DNA of 36,060 nucleotides from Branchiostoma floridae (GCF_000003815.2 NC_049986.1:3516561-3552620), one strand, 5' to 3'. Shown: positions 22,701-30,369, counted from the first letter of the stretch. The notes: a model not told the origin generated them from the sequence alone. A program made the numbers and translations.

Positions 22701-23573
22701 TTCCAGCAGTACAAATATTTTGCCCCATGGGAAAGGCGATTTACTCGCCTCGGGTAAACTGACGTCACGTCCACTCGGATACTGGTGTTTAAGAGGATAC
22801 ATATATATAGCTACACCTCTGTCAGATAAGATAACAACGATAAAATAACAGCAGGGTCCTTCTTAGTATGAGTGCATCAACTCTAGCAGCTAGTTTGCAG
22901 CTTGTGCGTACCTAACTTACCAATGTGTAATGGCGCGGCCAAATAGGTCGTGCGACTGTCGTACGATTTTGATGCCATAGGATTTTCGAGCAGGCCGTGA
23001 AAGAACCAAACTTACCACCGACATGGATCCAAAAAGGCATTCCGTGTGCCAAGACCGTTGAACTTTGCAGGAAATCTAGACGTACATGTACATTTTTGTC
23101 CTCCAAAATGCACGAAGTTAGCGATCGTACGACGATCACACGACCTATGTGACCGCGCCCTTAGGCATCATGGTATTTTGACGAACATGGACTTAGTTAC
23201 CTGTACCGACTTCTCGGCATAATGAGGGCGTCAGTGTGTCGTTTTGAAGACCAGCACTTGCAGAGTCCTCACATTCAACAACATCAACCACCTGCCTAGC
23301 GGTTTGAAAACAGCCGCCGGTGCCTGCAGCGCCATAACCCTCACAGCTGGACTCCTGATGGTCTGCTTCTAGTCCGTACAGGACAGGACGTGTTTCAGAA
23401 ATCTCTTGACTTGGTTGATGAGTGACACTTGACTCCCTGTTAAAGTTCTCCGTTCCATAGAGGTCAGGACGTACTTCACAATGACTCAGTTGACCAGGTT
23501 CAGTGTTGTTACTGTTTGAGGGGTCGGTTACATCATCCCAGTCGGCAGCAGAACGATGATTGTTGTCTTCCAT
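4606..23573 (-). CDS. Type II membrane receptor-like gene: cytoplasmic tail - TM - Ser/Thr stalk - kringle - fucolectin - GON (gene-level span, 11 exons)
   Basis: This is a gene-level reconstruction joining exons 23201-23573, 20595-20636, 16330-16463, 13631-13841, 11816-12052, 10889-11072, 8865-9100, 6379-6626, 6046-6154, 5624(gap)-5718 and 4606-4725. All internal junctions read outside the N gap have GT/AG sites, and their phases agree: 1, 1, 0, 1, 1, 2, 1, 0, 1. About 660 residues are readable, plus a short part lost in the gap at 4923-5623. There is no signal peptide. One hydrophobic segment follows about 150 cytoplasmic residues, and the disulfide-rich domains come after it, so the topology is type II. 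Kringles bind proteins, FTP domains typically bind fucose, and GON domains are known from ADAMTS9/ADAMTS20/GON-1. No metalloprotease or thrombospondin repeat is seen here. A role as a cell-surface recognition receptor is inference. A polyadenylation signal lies 32 nt past the stop. The exon chain is secure by phase and domain; transcript evidence is lacking. Confidence 0.82.
4923..5623. other. Assembly gap inside the GON region
   Basis: 701 N that remove the 3' end of receptor exon 10 and most of the intron before exon 11. Confidence 0.98.
5624..5718 (-). CDS. Receptor exon 10: GON domain, part 3 (truncated by the assembly gap)
   Basis: Reads GDCYSAKQGCAKGTFKVNLT and then GRDLRWHQKSTG before running into the N gap. 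The AGDCYSA and C-x-GxFxxNLxGTG-like strand is the most conserved part of GON domains. An acceptor CTGGGCATGCAG at 5718/5719 fits phase 1 after exon 9. However, the residues just upstream in the same frame (TGHA) look like the usual conserved G-x-A, so an alternative acceptor at 5749 (GACAACAG, phase 0) is possible. No phase-0 donor is visible in exon 9, so the downstream acceptor is preferred. The exon's 3' end lies in missing sequence. Confidence 0.82.
6046..6154 (-). CDS. Receptor exon 9: GON domain, part 2
   Basis: The 109-nt exon encodes DPWAERGTTKFSKLRIKFDT, then SRIEVIGDDYTFAQTT. This fits the central GON strands (TxFxKxRIdxxtmxV followed by DxxFAxT). The acceptor is TATTGTCTTCAG in phase 0 and the donor is CCACTG/GTAGTT in phase 1. 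It sits in the expected order between exons 8 and 10. The correct frame differs from the longest open frame in this interval, which is a shadow. Confidence 0.85.
6379..6626 (-). CDS. Receptor exon 8: GON domain, part 1
   Basis: The 248-nt exon encodes HKPTSCAEAKSLRSNANDGE, YILYPFSTDSDVALRVYCHD, then MASGTPNEFLALPSGPEENY and AIKFGDQLVREN. This matches the start of GON domains of ADAMTS9/20 and nematode GON-1: CxxI/AK near the start, DGEYxLYP, the VYCHxM motif, the EFLxLPxGPEENY stretch. The acceptor is AACTCTTGCAG, phase 1, joining the fucolectin exon through a Ser codon. The donor is TTACGG/GTAGGTG, phase 0. GON is usually at the very C-terminus of ADAMTS proteases. Here it is attached to a lectin instead. 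Confidence 0.9.
7615..7782. repeat. 168-bp dispersed direct repeat, copy 1
   Basis: Nearly identical to 11538-11705 in the same orientation, from AAACTTCGGTATTTTCC to GGTGTCAAAATGTCA, with only scattered substitutions. Both copies lie in introns of the receptor gene. Confidence 0.88.
8545..8735. repeat. GATATTTGGTATGTGG-type dispersed repeat unit
   Basis: Contains TTGATATTTGGTATGTGGAT followed by AGAGGTAGGAAAGACAAAG and then GGGCCCCCTGG. The same ordered blocks recur in 14263-14840 and twice in 31625-32065. Confidence 0.6.
8865..9100 (-). CDS. Receptor exon 7: fucolectin domain, C-terminal half
   Basis: The exon continues in phase 2 as VVIFNRRGPFWKRLNPFNIH, with later blocks HHINVKQRSISVSCQGMKG, RYVGVRLPGPSRILTLCEVL and VF. 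The GRYVxVRLPG and LTLCEVxV strands are the signature end of fucolectin/F5-8C domains. In the family motif RxDx4R the two arginines bind fucose; here the first and last arginines (NRRGPFWKR) are kept but the Asp is Gly. The acceptor is TTGGTATCTACAG and the donor TTTTTGA/GTAAGCC, phase 1. Read through the donor, the frame would add about 24 unrelated residues before a stop. Splicing into the GON exons is favoured because the next acceptor fits exactly. Confidence 0.92.
9290..9390. repeat. Short inverted repeat around GGAGTTTGCC
   Basis: CACCGGGAAAGGGAGTTTGCC on the left is matched by the inverse GGCAAACTCCCTTCCCCGG about 60 bp later, giving a foldback of about 100 bp in the intron upstream of the fucolectin C-terminal exon. 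Confidence 0.6.
9977..10165. repeat. Dispersed repeat, copy 2
   Basis: Diverged direct copy of 4115-4352: ACTACCACGAGTGC, AGACTAGAAATGACCGTTTT plus TGTGACGCTTTAC, then GAAACAAGAAAGG. It lies between the two fucolectin exons. Confidence 0.6.
10471..10690 (+). mobile_element. tRNA-derived SINE
   Basis: A degenerate tRNA head with a B-box-like TCTCGAGTTCAAATCCTGCC (about 10503-10522) is followed by CTTGTGCCCTTGCGAAAGGT and ACTTTCCTCACTTTACTCAGG, then TGAGTACC. This conserved 'CCCTTGxGAAAGG' body is widely seen in marine-invertebrate SINEs. A 103-aa frame across it is not a gene. Exact ends and target duplications were not found. Confidence 0.65.
10889..11072 (-). CDS. Receptor exon 6: fucolectin (FTP, F5/8C-like) domain, N-terminal half
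   Basis: The 184-nt exon encodes DVNVALGKTAFQTSTYKKG, then VADLAVDGNTDTNYCDGCC, then THTLPEKANPCWWVDLGYSY and MVD. This is the start of an eel-fucolectin/tachylectin-4 type domain: the NVALGKxAxQSS-like strand, the AVDGNTDxNY calcium-loop region, the THT histidine and the WWVDLG strand. The acceptor is CCTTGGACAG (phase 1, matching the kringle) and the donor GGACAG/GTATGT (phase 2). The histidine of THT corresponds to the fucose-contacting histidine of the family. Confidence 0.92.
11538..11705. repeat. 168-bp dispersed direct repeat, copy 2
   Basis: Partner of 7615-7782, in the intron just downstream of the kringle exon. The end of the similarity is sharp (GTCAAAATGTCA, then unrelated sequence), as expected for element ends. 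Confidence 0.88.
11816..12052 (-). CDS. Receptor exon 5: kringle domain
   Basis: A 237-nt phase 1-1 exon encodes a complete kringle of 79 residues. The six cysteines are at exon residues 2, 23, 51, 62, 74 and 79, in the contexts DCQLGDGSTYRGT, GLECQHW, ENYCRNP, VWCFTT, RWERCDI and PFC. The family hallmarks YRGT, CQxW, NYCRNP and RWExCDIPxC are all present. In lysine-binding kringles two aspartates sit between NYCRNP and WC. Here that stretch is SHWHEV, so canonical lysine binding is not expected (inference from family knowledge). The acceptor is CAACCATGAG and the donor TGCG/GTATTA. Symmetrical phase 1-1 exons are the classic form of a shuffled kringle module. Confidence 0.93.
12207..12350. 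repeat. 54-bp tandem repeat, about 2.7 copies
   Basis: Copies begin CATGCACCCCTGTTTAAGGC (12207), CATGCAACCCTATTTAAGGC (12260) and CATGCAGCCCTGTTTAAGGC (12315), each followed by CTTA-ACCAGGG. The first two also have TGACAATGT. Confidence 0.9.
12780..13610. mobile_element. Nested ACGT-rich inverted-repeat elements
   Basis: GGGCACAACCCACCGTACGT (13218) and its inverse at 13485-13508 form terminal inverted repeats of about 25 bp around a 295-bp element. A direct copy occurs at 12788 and a diverged inverse at 13581-13600. Internal direct repeats GCGTGTCTGC-TGCTCC (13376 and 13516) add to the nesting. The ORFs here are repeat shadows. The last arm ends about 20-30 bp from the splice donor of receptor exon 4. 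Confidence 0.75.
13631..13841 (-). CDS. Receptor exon 4: Ser/Thr-rich extracellular stalk
   Basis: The 211-nt exon encodes 70 residues starting GQFEKLMSTSGQQNSSTSW and ending ILLTTIAPLTTT. It is rich in Ser and Thr, has one N-glycosylation sequon (NSS) and no cysteine, which is typical of an O-glycosylated stalk separating the membrane from folded modules. The acceptor is TGTTTATAG (phase 0, matching the TM exon) and the donor is CCACAG/GTAAGTC (phase 1, matching the kringle exon). An ACGT-rich inverted-repeat element ends only about 20-30 bp past this donor. Confidence 0.75.
14263..14840. repeat. Tandem array of about 155-bp units, four diverged copies
   Basis: Copies start near 14263, 14416, 14567 and 14718, each with GCGCTGTATCTCCGGAACG-like sequence, then GATTTTTGGTACGTGGGTTG-like sequence, TTTGATTTTGGGCCTCCT and TGCTTGAACTTGACATT. 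Long minus-strand frames rich in Pro/Ser/Lys across it come from the repeat. Confidence 0.88.
15179..15235 (+). other. Coiled-coil-like exon candidate
   Basis: Between CAATCAGCAG and GTATGTGT lies an open 57-nt frame KIQLSEVEEKCIELECKTK, phase 0-0. The splice-site context is acceptable and the peptide is helical, but it stands alone inside an intron on the opposite strand. It may be a captured exon or chance. Confidence 0.15.
16330..16463 (-). CDS. Receptor exon 3: transmembrane segment (signal anchor)
   Basis: The 134-nt exon encodes RAMEMWNQIKVSK, then the hydrophobic stretch MFWLLLGSGLLILVMSVTG followed by VILITGFV, then PRGR. That is a single membrane-spanning helix of about 25 residues. 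The acceptor is TTACATCTCAG and the donor AGG/GTAAGTCTT. It enters in phase 1, so exon 2 contributes the G of an Asp codon, and leaves in phase 0. Because no signal peptide precedes it and Cys-rich extracellular modules follow, it is read as a type II signal anchor. Residues on both flanks are basic, so topology rests mainly on the downstream domains. Confidence 0.78.
17170..17340. mobile_element. MITE with TTAA target duplications (piggyBac-like)
   Basis: A 163-bp element (17174-17336) flanked by TTAA at 17170-17173 and 17337-17340. Terminal inverted repeats start TGACCCG and continue with GTGTATATGGTGTCATAACG on the left against GTGTATATGGCGTCATAACG inverted on the right, extending to AAAACCAC; only about 20 bp separate the arms. 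TTAA duplication is the hallmark of piggyBac-type insertion; the family assignment is inference. Confidence 0.8.
18122..18295 (-). CDS. Small acidic/basic ORF of 57 codons, doubtful
   Basis: From ATG at 18295: MEKEEKDEEDDEEEKCTKGD, then VKKKINENENADFENDEDKK, then KCPGQGWKVKRVRITKK and stop. The strongly acidic start and basic end resemble chromatin-type small proteins or a retrocopy, but the composition also follows from a purine-rich tract. It lies in the large receptor intron on the same strand, with no splice-phase match. I do not recognise it. Confidence 0.15.
   Translation of the reverse strand: MEKEEKDEEDDEEEKCTKGDVKKKINENENADFENDEDKKKCPGQGWKVKRVRITKK
19074..19283. mobile_element. Inverted-repeat MITE (GGGGCCCGGTCGGG arms)
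   Basis: TCATATTTCGAAACTGGGGC followed by CCGGTCGGG at about 19094-19122 is matched by the inverse CCCGGTCGGGCCCCGGTTTG plus GAAATATG at 19247. Outer parts AAGCC...GG also pair. About 210 bp, no coding capacity. Confidence 0.65.
20081..20121 (+). pseudogene. Truncated tRNA-like relic
   Basis: GTGTGGCCGAGCGG resembles the D-arm/A box of Leu or Ser tRNAs and GGGTTCGAACCCCAC is a perfect T-arm/B box, but they are nearly adjacent. The anticodon arm and variable loop are missing and the acceptor ends do not pair. A T-run follows. It is a deleted tRNA copy or a SINE head, not a functional tRNA. Confidence 0.4.
20595..20636 (-). CDS. Receptor exon 2: short basic linker
   Basis: A 42-nt exon reading AMSRRKEQGGSIST plus the first base of Asp. 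The acceptor is GTCAGTATAG and the donor is ACAG/GTAAGACT. It enters and leaves in phase 1, exactly matching exon 1 and the transmembrane exon. The MSRRK cluster supplies positive charge on the cytosolic side of the membrane. The internal ATG could also serve as the start of a shorter isoform lacking the exon 1 tail. It was too short for ordinary ORF listing and was found by scanning for a donor with matching phase, so it is less certain than the domain exons. Confidence 0.55.
22548..22612. repeat. Near-perfect hairpin with LINE-like tail sequence
   Basis: TTTTATTAGGATCTCCATTA and its exact inverse TAATGGAGATCCTAATAAAA are separated by about 15 bp. Preceded by a (GTTT)n run and followed by ATAAACAAA. 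It looks like two element 3' ends joined head to head. Confidence 0.7.
22931..23160. mobile_element. 230-bp inverted-repeat MITE
   Basis: Left end GGCGCGGCCAAATAGGTCGT followed by GCGACTGTCGTACGAT matches the inverse of the right end (GGCGCGGTCACATAGGTCGT followed by GTGATCGTCGTACGAT). No ORF of its own. It lies about 40 bp from the donor of receptor exon 1. Confidence 0.8.
23201..23573 (-). CDS. Receptor exon 1: cytoplasmic N-terminus with repeated RPxLYG motifs
   Basis: This exon encodes 124 residues beginning MEDNNHRSAADWDD. The chosen start is the ATG at 23573, in the context ACAATGG; the longer reading frame upstream begins only with GTG. The sequence is acidic and polar, rich in Ser/Thr/Glu, with no hydrophobic segment or signal peptide, which fits a cytosolic tail. 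Two similar blocks occur: VRPDLYGTEN (about residue 34) and TRPVLYGLEA (about residue 59). Each carries a tyrosine that could be a phosphorylation or sorting site, which is inference. The exon ends GGTACAG followed by GTAACT, in phase 1. A small inverted-repeat element begins about 40 bp into the intron. Nothing resembling a catalytic domain is visible. Confidence 0.75.
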
Positions 23574-26089
23574 TGTACTTATTGACTGTCCAGTCACGGA
23601 GAGACCAAAACAACGGAAATTACGATGTCCACCAAACAGCCTCTTTCCCTTGAAACTGCAATGAAACTACATGTAGGTATAGAAAGAGTTCCAAATGCAG
23701 GCAAGCAAAGTTGTTTACGACTTTTCTTTACTAGACTAATCAGGTACGCCCTTATTAATTCGCTTCTTAAGACTTCTATGCTTCTTAAGTATATGAATAA
23801 GTTTTTTCTTGTGACTTTATGATTATCGTCACGAGGTACGTGTTGTTCTTGCTACTCACGGTGATAAAAGAAAAGACGTAGACATTAATCGAACATGATG
23901 CTTTCATCTTTAATGAGTTGCGCAACTTGTGACCGAACGGTGTGATGTGTGGAATTCTTTTGGCTCCTGAAACATGTACAGCTCCTGTGAGATTTGCCAT
24001 GGCAAATGTCTGTAAGAATCAAATAATGGTGGCATGGGTAAAAAAATCGATTTGGCTCATACTTTGCTCATAGAGTGATAGTGCTTGGTCCACAACCCCT
24101 CAAAATAGCTTTCTTTTAGATCAAAACTCCTTGTTGCCATGGTAACGGGAAAATCAAGTTTGGTTCTGGCCATTTCCACCAATTTTTGCATCTCAAAAAC
24201 ACAGAAATCAGCATACTTTAACGGCATTGTCACTGCAACATCTTTGAACGTATCGTCAAAACAAAATAAGATCTAAATAGACCAACATTTTGGCTTATTG
24301 AAAATGGTTATGAACTGTCCGATGTGATAAGTTTCAGTGCTTGGGCAGCATCAAAACAATGCTATGTTTCAAACCTCTAAAAACAAGCCTCTAAAAATGT
24401 ACTTTTGGGCCAAACTTTGTAACGCTACAAGTGCTGCTCTGGTATTTTTGGGCTTGAAATTTTTACCCTGTATAAATGATTTGTACATTTGTATATCTAT
24501 AAAATGCAATGTTGTAAAATTTGACATTTTGTTTGGTTGTCACGTGGTTGTCCTGAAAATTTTTAATTTTAGCCATGACATTGTTCAAAATACTACATTT
24601 GACAAAAAAAAGCATTTTATTTCAACTTCTGGTCAAAGACATATCTATGTATTTTCTATCTAATGAATGCTTGTAGAGTTTGGCGTCGTGAAAATAAGTC
24701 ACGAGGTTGTCCCTGAACGTAGGCCATTTTTTGCATTTGGTGAAAATTCTAGCCATGTTCAAAGTACTCTATGTGACAAAGTAGATTAGAATTCGCTCAC
24801 TCGGTGGTTTTATTCGGTGGTTCTGACACCATATACTGGTAAGTTCATTTATGTTCGCGAGATTTTTATGTTCGCGATATTCGCTGAGACCTTCGCGTCG
24901 CGAACTCATCTCCTCGCGAACATGTTCAACATCGCCCCCTCCCCATACGTTCCGTCCAAAAAAGATCCAGTCTCAACTACGTGTGTACTCATGATGATGG
25001 AAACTTATGCCAATAACACTGACCGTTTATTCTTTTAAAACCGAAATAAAAGTTAATTCAACACATATACGATTCATGGAGTCATTATTGTATAGAAATG
25101 TGCCACCGGCGAACGGAGGAGAGAGAAACATCTCGGCTTTCGTTTACTTAGTACGTGCACACAGTGACACCATGGCTGCGATCCCAGTTTACATGACCCT
25201 AGTTTTACTAGATTTCTAGAACTTACGAACGAAACAAAAAATGAAACAGAGTAGTACTGATCTTAATTTACAAATACAAGGAAGGTTATGGAATGACAGC
25301 AATAGGTTTGCAACAATAATAGCGGGGAATTTTCATGACTAGAAACGTGGCAAACACAACTTCACTTATATGCCGATAAATAAGACGTTAATATTTCATA
25401 ATTTTGAGCTTGAACTACTGTAAGTAGGGGGAGGAGGTAAAAACTCTTCACCTTTCTATCTACAACTTGTGTCCACAAATTACGCTGAAAGTTTGAAAAC
25501 TTAGCACCGTCGTCTTTCACGCTAAAAAAAAAGGCAAANNNNNNNNNNNNNNNNNNNNNNNNNNNNNNNNNNNNNNNNNNNNNNNNNNNNNNNNNNNNNN
25601 NNNNNNNNNNNNNNNNNNNNNNNNNNNNNNNNNNNNNNTGTTTGAAGGGAACCTATTACTTCTAAGGCGCTGCGGTGTGGGGTGGGACGTGAGCGGGCAC
25701 TCCCTACCGCCATAGTACATGTATTCAAAATTCAGAAAGCTACTAGTGCAAAGTACACTACTCCATTGAGAAACTTGACATGAAAACCTAACCGATTCAA
25801 GCATCATTTAAAACTGAATGAAGCTTTACAAAGTTGGAACTGTTCACAGAGCATCAAGCTTAAATGCTGTATGACACCCAAACAATCATAACTTGTCTGT
25901 AGACCTACTCAACAACGATAGTTTAACTAAAATGCTGTTACGCATGGTTGTTTGCACAATTACTGTTGAACAGAATCAGAAAATGCTGTATTGTGATGTC
26001 AATTAATCTCTAATATACAGTGTCAAAATTAATGTGTGAGAATTGAACATTGTACCTGAGTTGTTGTAAAAATGGTGACCTGGCATTCA
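23574..26089. other. Intergenic stretch between the receptor 5' end and the PCYT2 3' end
   Basis: Would include the receptor 5' UTR and promoter; no TATA box or other element could be supported. It contains an internal duplication (about 24530-24605 against 24695-24782, sharing TAGCCATG-TTCAAA-TACT), a half copy of a TTCGCGA-type MITE near 24834-24925, and a 100-N gap at 25539-25638. No gene seen. Confidence 0.5.
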
Positions 26090-26110
26090 CAAGTTTAAAA
26101 TTTGCATGAC

Positions 26111-26116
26111 TTTATT
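26111..26116 (-). promoter_or_regulatory. Candidate polyadenylation signal of PCYT2
   Basis: Minus-strand AATAAA, the first canonical signal downstream of the PCYT2 stop codon, about 1.34 kb away. Confidence 0.35.
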
Positions 26117-26308
26117 CAACTTTCTAATGTAACACACCATGTATGGCCTTATTATGAGACTTTTACCCAATCTTCTTATCCAACTGTAGAAAACCTGCCC
26201 CAAATCCCTACCATAAATATTGAGTGAGTCAACTTTGCTACATTCAACATGGAAACAAACATTTGCTACATAGTAAAACATGAACCAATGTGAGACACAA
26301 TATCATCA

Positions 26309-26479
26309 TACAGTAAAACCTGTACAAGTGACCATCTCTACATAAGGACTACCTGGCCAATATGAACACTTTTTCTGGTGGTCCATATTAGGTCAGATAA
26401 TTTTCCCATTGACACAAGCATTAAGAATCCTGTCTGTAGTCCACATTAACTGTCTTATGATAGTTGAGGTTTAACTGTA
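26309..26479. mobile_element. Short degenerate relative of the TACAGTCAAACCTG element
   Basis: Starts TACAGTAAAACCTGTACAAG and ends GAGGTTTAACTGTA, so its terminal repeats resemble those of 30370-30857. It contains ACCATCTC and CTGGTGGTCC. It lies in the putative PCYT2 3' UTR. A further one-sided fragment begins near 32934 (ACAGTCAATCCTGTATAAG). Confidence 0.55.
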
Positions 26480-27458
26480 TTACATTCCTATCAAAATTAT
26501 TAAAGTACATTTGTACTCAATAGTACACATCCCACAAGGATTTAATTCTATATTACAACATTCCAAATTGATCTAAAATTTCATTCTATAAGAGTAGAAT
26601 ATTAATCACAGAACAATTATTACATTACAGAGGTAACAACTTCATCTCACTGAACAGTTGAGGTACATGAGTAAGATTTAACCAAACATAAAATCTATTT
26701 CTCATTGTTTATCAAGTTTAATTTCTGTTATATAACAATCATCCTCCACTTACATGCTATTGGACCTCATATTTACAGTAACTTCAGAATCATAAATCAA
26801 ACTATAAAATCAATGAAGATATCAGTATTTCGTAGCCACAATTATATTACAATTAGCTAAGAAAGAAGCAGAAAGAGTTGTGAAAATGACAAAAGGAAAA
26901 TAAATTAGCTACTAGTGGTATTCAGTATGAAAGTTGACGAAAAATACAGATCAACTGAAGGCAAAACAACTTGCACCAAAACTGACCTGAGAAATTGAGA
27001 AATAAATTAAAAAACTTTTACACATAAGTATATATATATATATCTTTCAACCTTTAACTCTCTTTTCCATTATCTCTTTTGCAACTATGCAATTTTCATG
27101 TCAAAGATGTTTTAAAAAGTGCTCTATCTAAAGCTAAAACTACAAACATTGCAGTTTGGTTTCAATCTTGTCCTTCGGTTGTTTTTGTCTCAGGGGACAG
27201 CCAACAGCTTCAGCCAGTCAGATGAATCATATGTGTCACAAGTAAAGACAATACCTGAACATCATTTGGCAGTTTCCAGTAAAAGAGTACTTTATCTCTA
27301 TTTCCTACAAATGTAGATTGTCACTGAAACATTGGGAATTTGGTCGAAATGTGTCCATCTGCTATTCACTGTTAGAACACAACCTGACATTAAAGATGAT
27401 GACTTTTGAAAGGTGGAACATGGCCATCAATGTCTTTCATCAGAGAGAATATAATTGT

Positions 27459-27659
27459 TTAGGATGATTCTTCGATCATCTTCTGGCCCGACTTGACTTG
27501 TTTCTGCAGCGCTTCGAATGCACGCATCTCCTTCTCCTCCTTGGCCTTGTTGCGCGCCTCAAAGTGGAGCCTGTTGCGGATAATCCGCTCGATGATCTTG
27601 GTCGTGGTCATGTCGTTGCCGCTGTCGATCTGCTTGTACTTGCCCAGGCCCTTCGGCAC
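27459..27659 (-). CDS. PCYT2: PCYT2 terminal exon (ethanolamine-phosphate cytidylyltransferase C-terminus)
   Basis: Encodes 66 residues: VPKGLGKYKQIDSGNDMTTT, then KIIERIIRNRLHFEARNKAK, then EEKEMRAFEALQKQVKSGQK and MIEESS, followed by TAA. The block G-x-[YF]-x-x-[IL]-DSG-x-x-[ML]-TT-x-x-I-x-x-RI-x-x-NR is the conserved end of the second cytidylyltransferase domain, where the IDSGN and ITxRI elements contribute to nucleotide binding, followed by a basic/acidic helix. The acceptor TTACTTTAAG is in phase 0 and joins the 702-nt exon after DPYK. The gene acts in the CDP-ethanolamine (Kennedy) pathway, making CDP-ethanolamine from CTP and phosphoethanolamine in the cytosol. Confidence 0.95.
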   Translation of the reverse strand: MPKGLGKYKQIDSGNDMTTTKIIERIIRNRLHFEARNKAKEEKEMRAFEALQKQVKSGQKMIEESS

Positions 27660-27834
27660 CTTAAAGTAATGGGAACGGCCAACATAAACAGATTTGAATC
27701 ACGTAGCAGTTCTCTCTATCATGTATTTTGTACCATGTATATAAAAATGGTGTATATAGACTTATAAGACCTATAAGGACTTGATGATGCTAACTGTATC
27801 TCTGTTACATACTTTGTCTGACCCTTGCCTCTTC

Positions 27835-28637
<803 letters not shown>

Positions 28638-29015
28638 TCACTGAACACTATTGTTATAGTAAGGAAAGATTATCTATGCTACCTGAAATCTCACCTTTGG
28701 ACCATCGGACAAAGGTCACTTCAAATGTATAACTGTCACATAGCAAAACTGGCAAACTGATAATGAGTGAATGACAAAACTAGGTCGGCCACGCCCATTT
28801 TTTAAAAACTGAATGGTAACCAAGGCTGTCTTTCACGGCTAATTCATCGGAATGAATTGAAACCCGTCTCACACCACGAATGGTTGCTGAGCTAAGGAAT
28901 AGCTTACCCTATTATTTTGCAATCCTTACGAACAGTCCTTTGGAAAAGGACGATCATTATGATTGATAATGAGAGTATAGTCAAATGCGTAAGATTGTTT
29001 GTTTCAAACACTCAC

Positions 29016-29045
29016 CTCATTCACCCATTTCACGGCCCGGACCAT
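29016..29045 (-). CDS. PCYT2: PCYT2 30-nt microexon
   Basis: Encodes MVRAVKWVNE, matching the conserved PCYT2 segment MVxAIKWVDE that directly precedes VVxxAPYV in the next exon. The acceptor is GGGGCACAAG and the donor GAG/GTGAGTG, phase 0-0, 30 nt long. The preceding coding exon (first HxGH motif, ending ERYK in known proteins) was not found in the window. Either it lies beyond position 36060, is hidden in the gap at 34619-34790, or I missed it. About 75-80 N-terminal residues are therefore absent from this annotation. Confidence 0.8.
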
Positions 29046-30369
29046 CTTGTGCCCCAAAAGGCCATAGAGAGCCTGCTATGGAGGCTATACTGTTCAGTGT
29101 TCTCAGCAGATTTTCGTAGGCAAAATCATGTTTGTCTAGGTACCCAAATCTGTGCCTTAGGCCACAGCAAGTAGATTTTAGTGATAACAGTCTACCACAC
29201 TAGTGTCACTTTTACTACACTAGTGAACTTCTTGAATACAGGAATGAATGGCTGTGACACCGTATTTTGTCACGTCAATTCTTGTTTTACAATGTTTTTC
29301 GTGTCTATTTTGAAATGTTGCCATCTTGTTTTTTTTTTCAACCATCTTGTTTTTTTTCGCCCTATCTCATTATTTTTCCAGTCTGCAGAGGACGTCATCC
29401 ATAAAATTTACTTGCTGTGGCCTTAGGAGGCAATGAACCAATCCCATAGCTCTGCCCACCTGTGTCATAGCACAATATAAAAACATCAATGCAACAATTT
29501 CACCAACATGCATGATGCCACTCTCATTGGTCAAGCCGATATTAAAGTGCCATGCTACCAAATATCATCTGTTGATCTGCTAATTGTGATGGACCGTCAG
29601 GATCTGATTATTTGTCACAGCAACAGGCAGGTTCATCTGCTCGGAGATTTGTTTGGAGTGTATTTTTACTGAAAGGTTGACAATTGTGTTCTCAAACAGG
29701 ATGGCCAGATAGATCCATATAATTGTTTTATATAACGACAAACAAGATCTCCAAGTCACCATAGAACTTAGAAACATCTAAACACTGGTAGTAATTTCAC
29801 TTGATGCAGTTCCTTGTGCAGTTGTCAGAAGTACTTGCTGTTTTGTCAAACTATTGATGAACCCAACCCCCTACATGTTGTGGCAATGCGCCACCTGCAA
29901 ACTTGTTTGTGTATGACTTTTCACTGGTGTTTTTGTTGACAGCTCTGCTTTCGAAAAACCCGAATGCCAAAATGCTGTTAACACTGCTTTAACCTACTGG
30001 ACCTTTCTTCTTGGACGCTCGAGTTTCACTGTCGGCTTAAGGATCAAAGGTGAAGAAGCTCTCAACGAACAATATAGATGTATCGGGCAGAGCAACAGCA
30101 GCCAGGGAATAGTCCTTAAGTACAGCCCTTTCACGCCACCACTTTCACAGGGCCTAGTTAAGGGAAAGGGCCTCTGAAGGCTGATGAATGGTAAACACTT
30201 CAAACTGTGTCAAGTGATTTTAGCCTGAGGTAAAGGGCTATAGTCTCGCACTGTCATTTTACTCTTTCGTTTTAAAGGATTTGAGAGCAAGTTCTACTCG
30301 CCAAACAGTTGAATTATTTGGTTTTAAAACACTAATGCCTCAATGCACTTGTAGGATTTCGGTAAGAGA

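Larger units (their letters stand above)
20637..23200. other. Intron between exons 1 and 2
   Basis: No exon seen. It contains GGATTC/AAAGGAATCC short repeats at 21320-21410, a (GTTT)n plus hairpin at 22528-22612, and the inverted-repeat element at 22931-23160. Confidence 0.5.
26090..27458 (-). other. PCYT2: Probable PCYT2 3' untranslated region
   Basis: About 1.37 kb of AT-rich sequence without coding signs follows the PCYT2 stop. The first clear minus-strand AATAAA is at 26111-26116; an ATTAAA-type signal occurs near 26717. It contains a (TA)n run near 27030 and a degenerate TIR element at 26309-26479. The exact end is inferred from the signal only. Confidence 0.4.
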
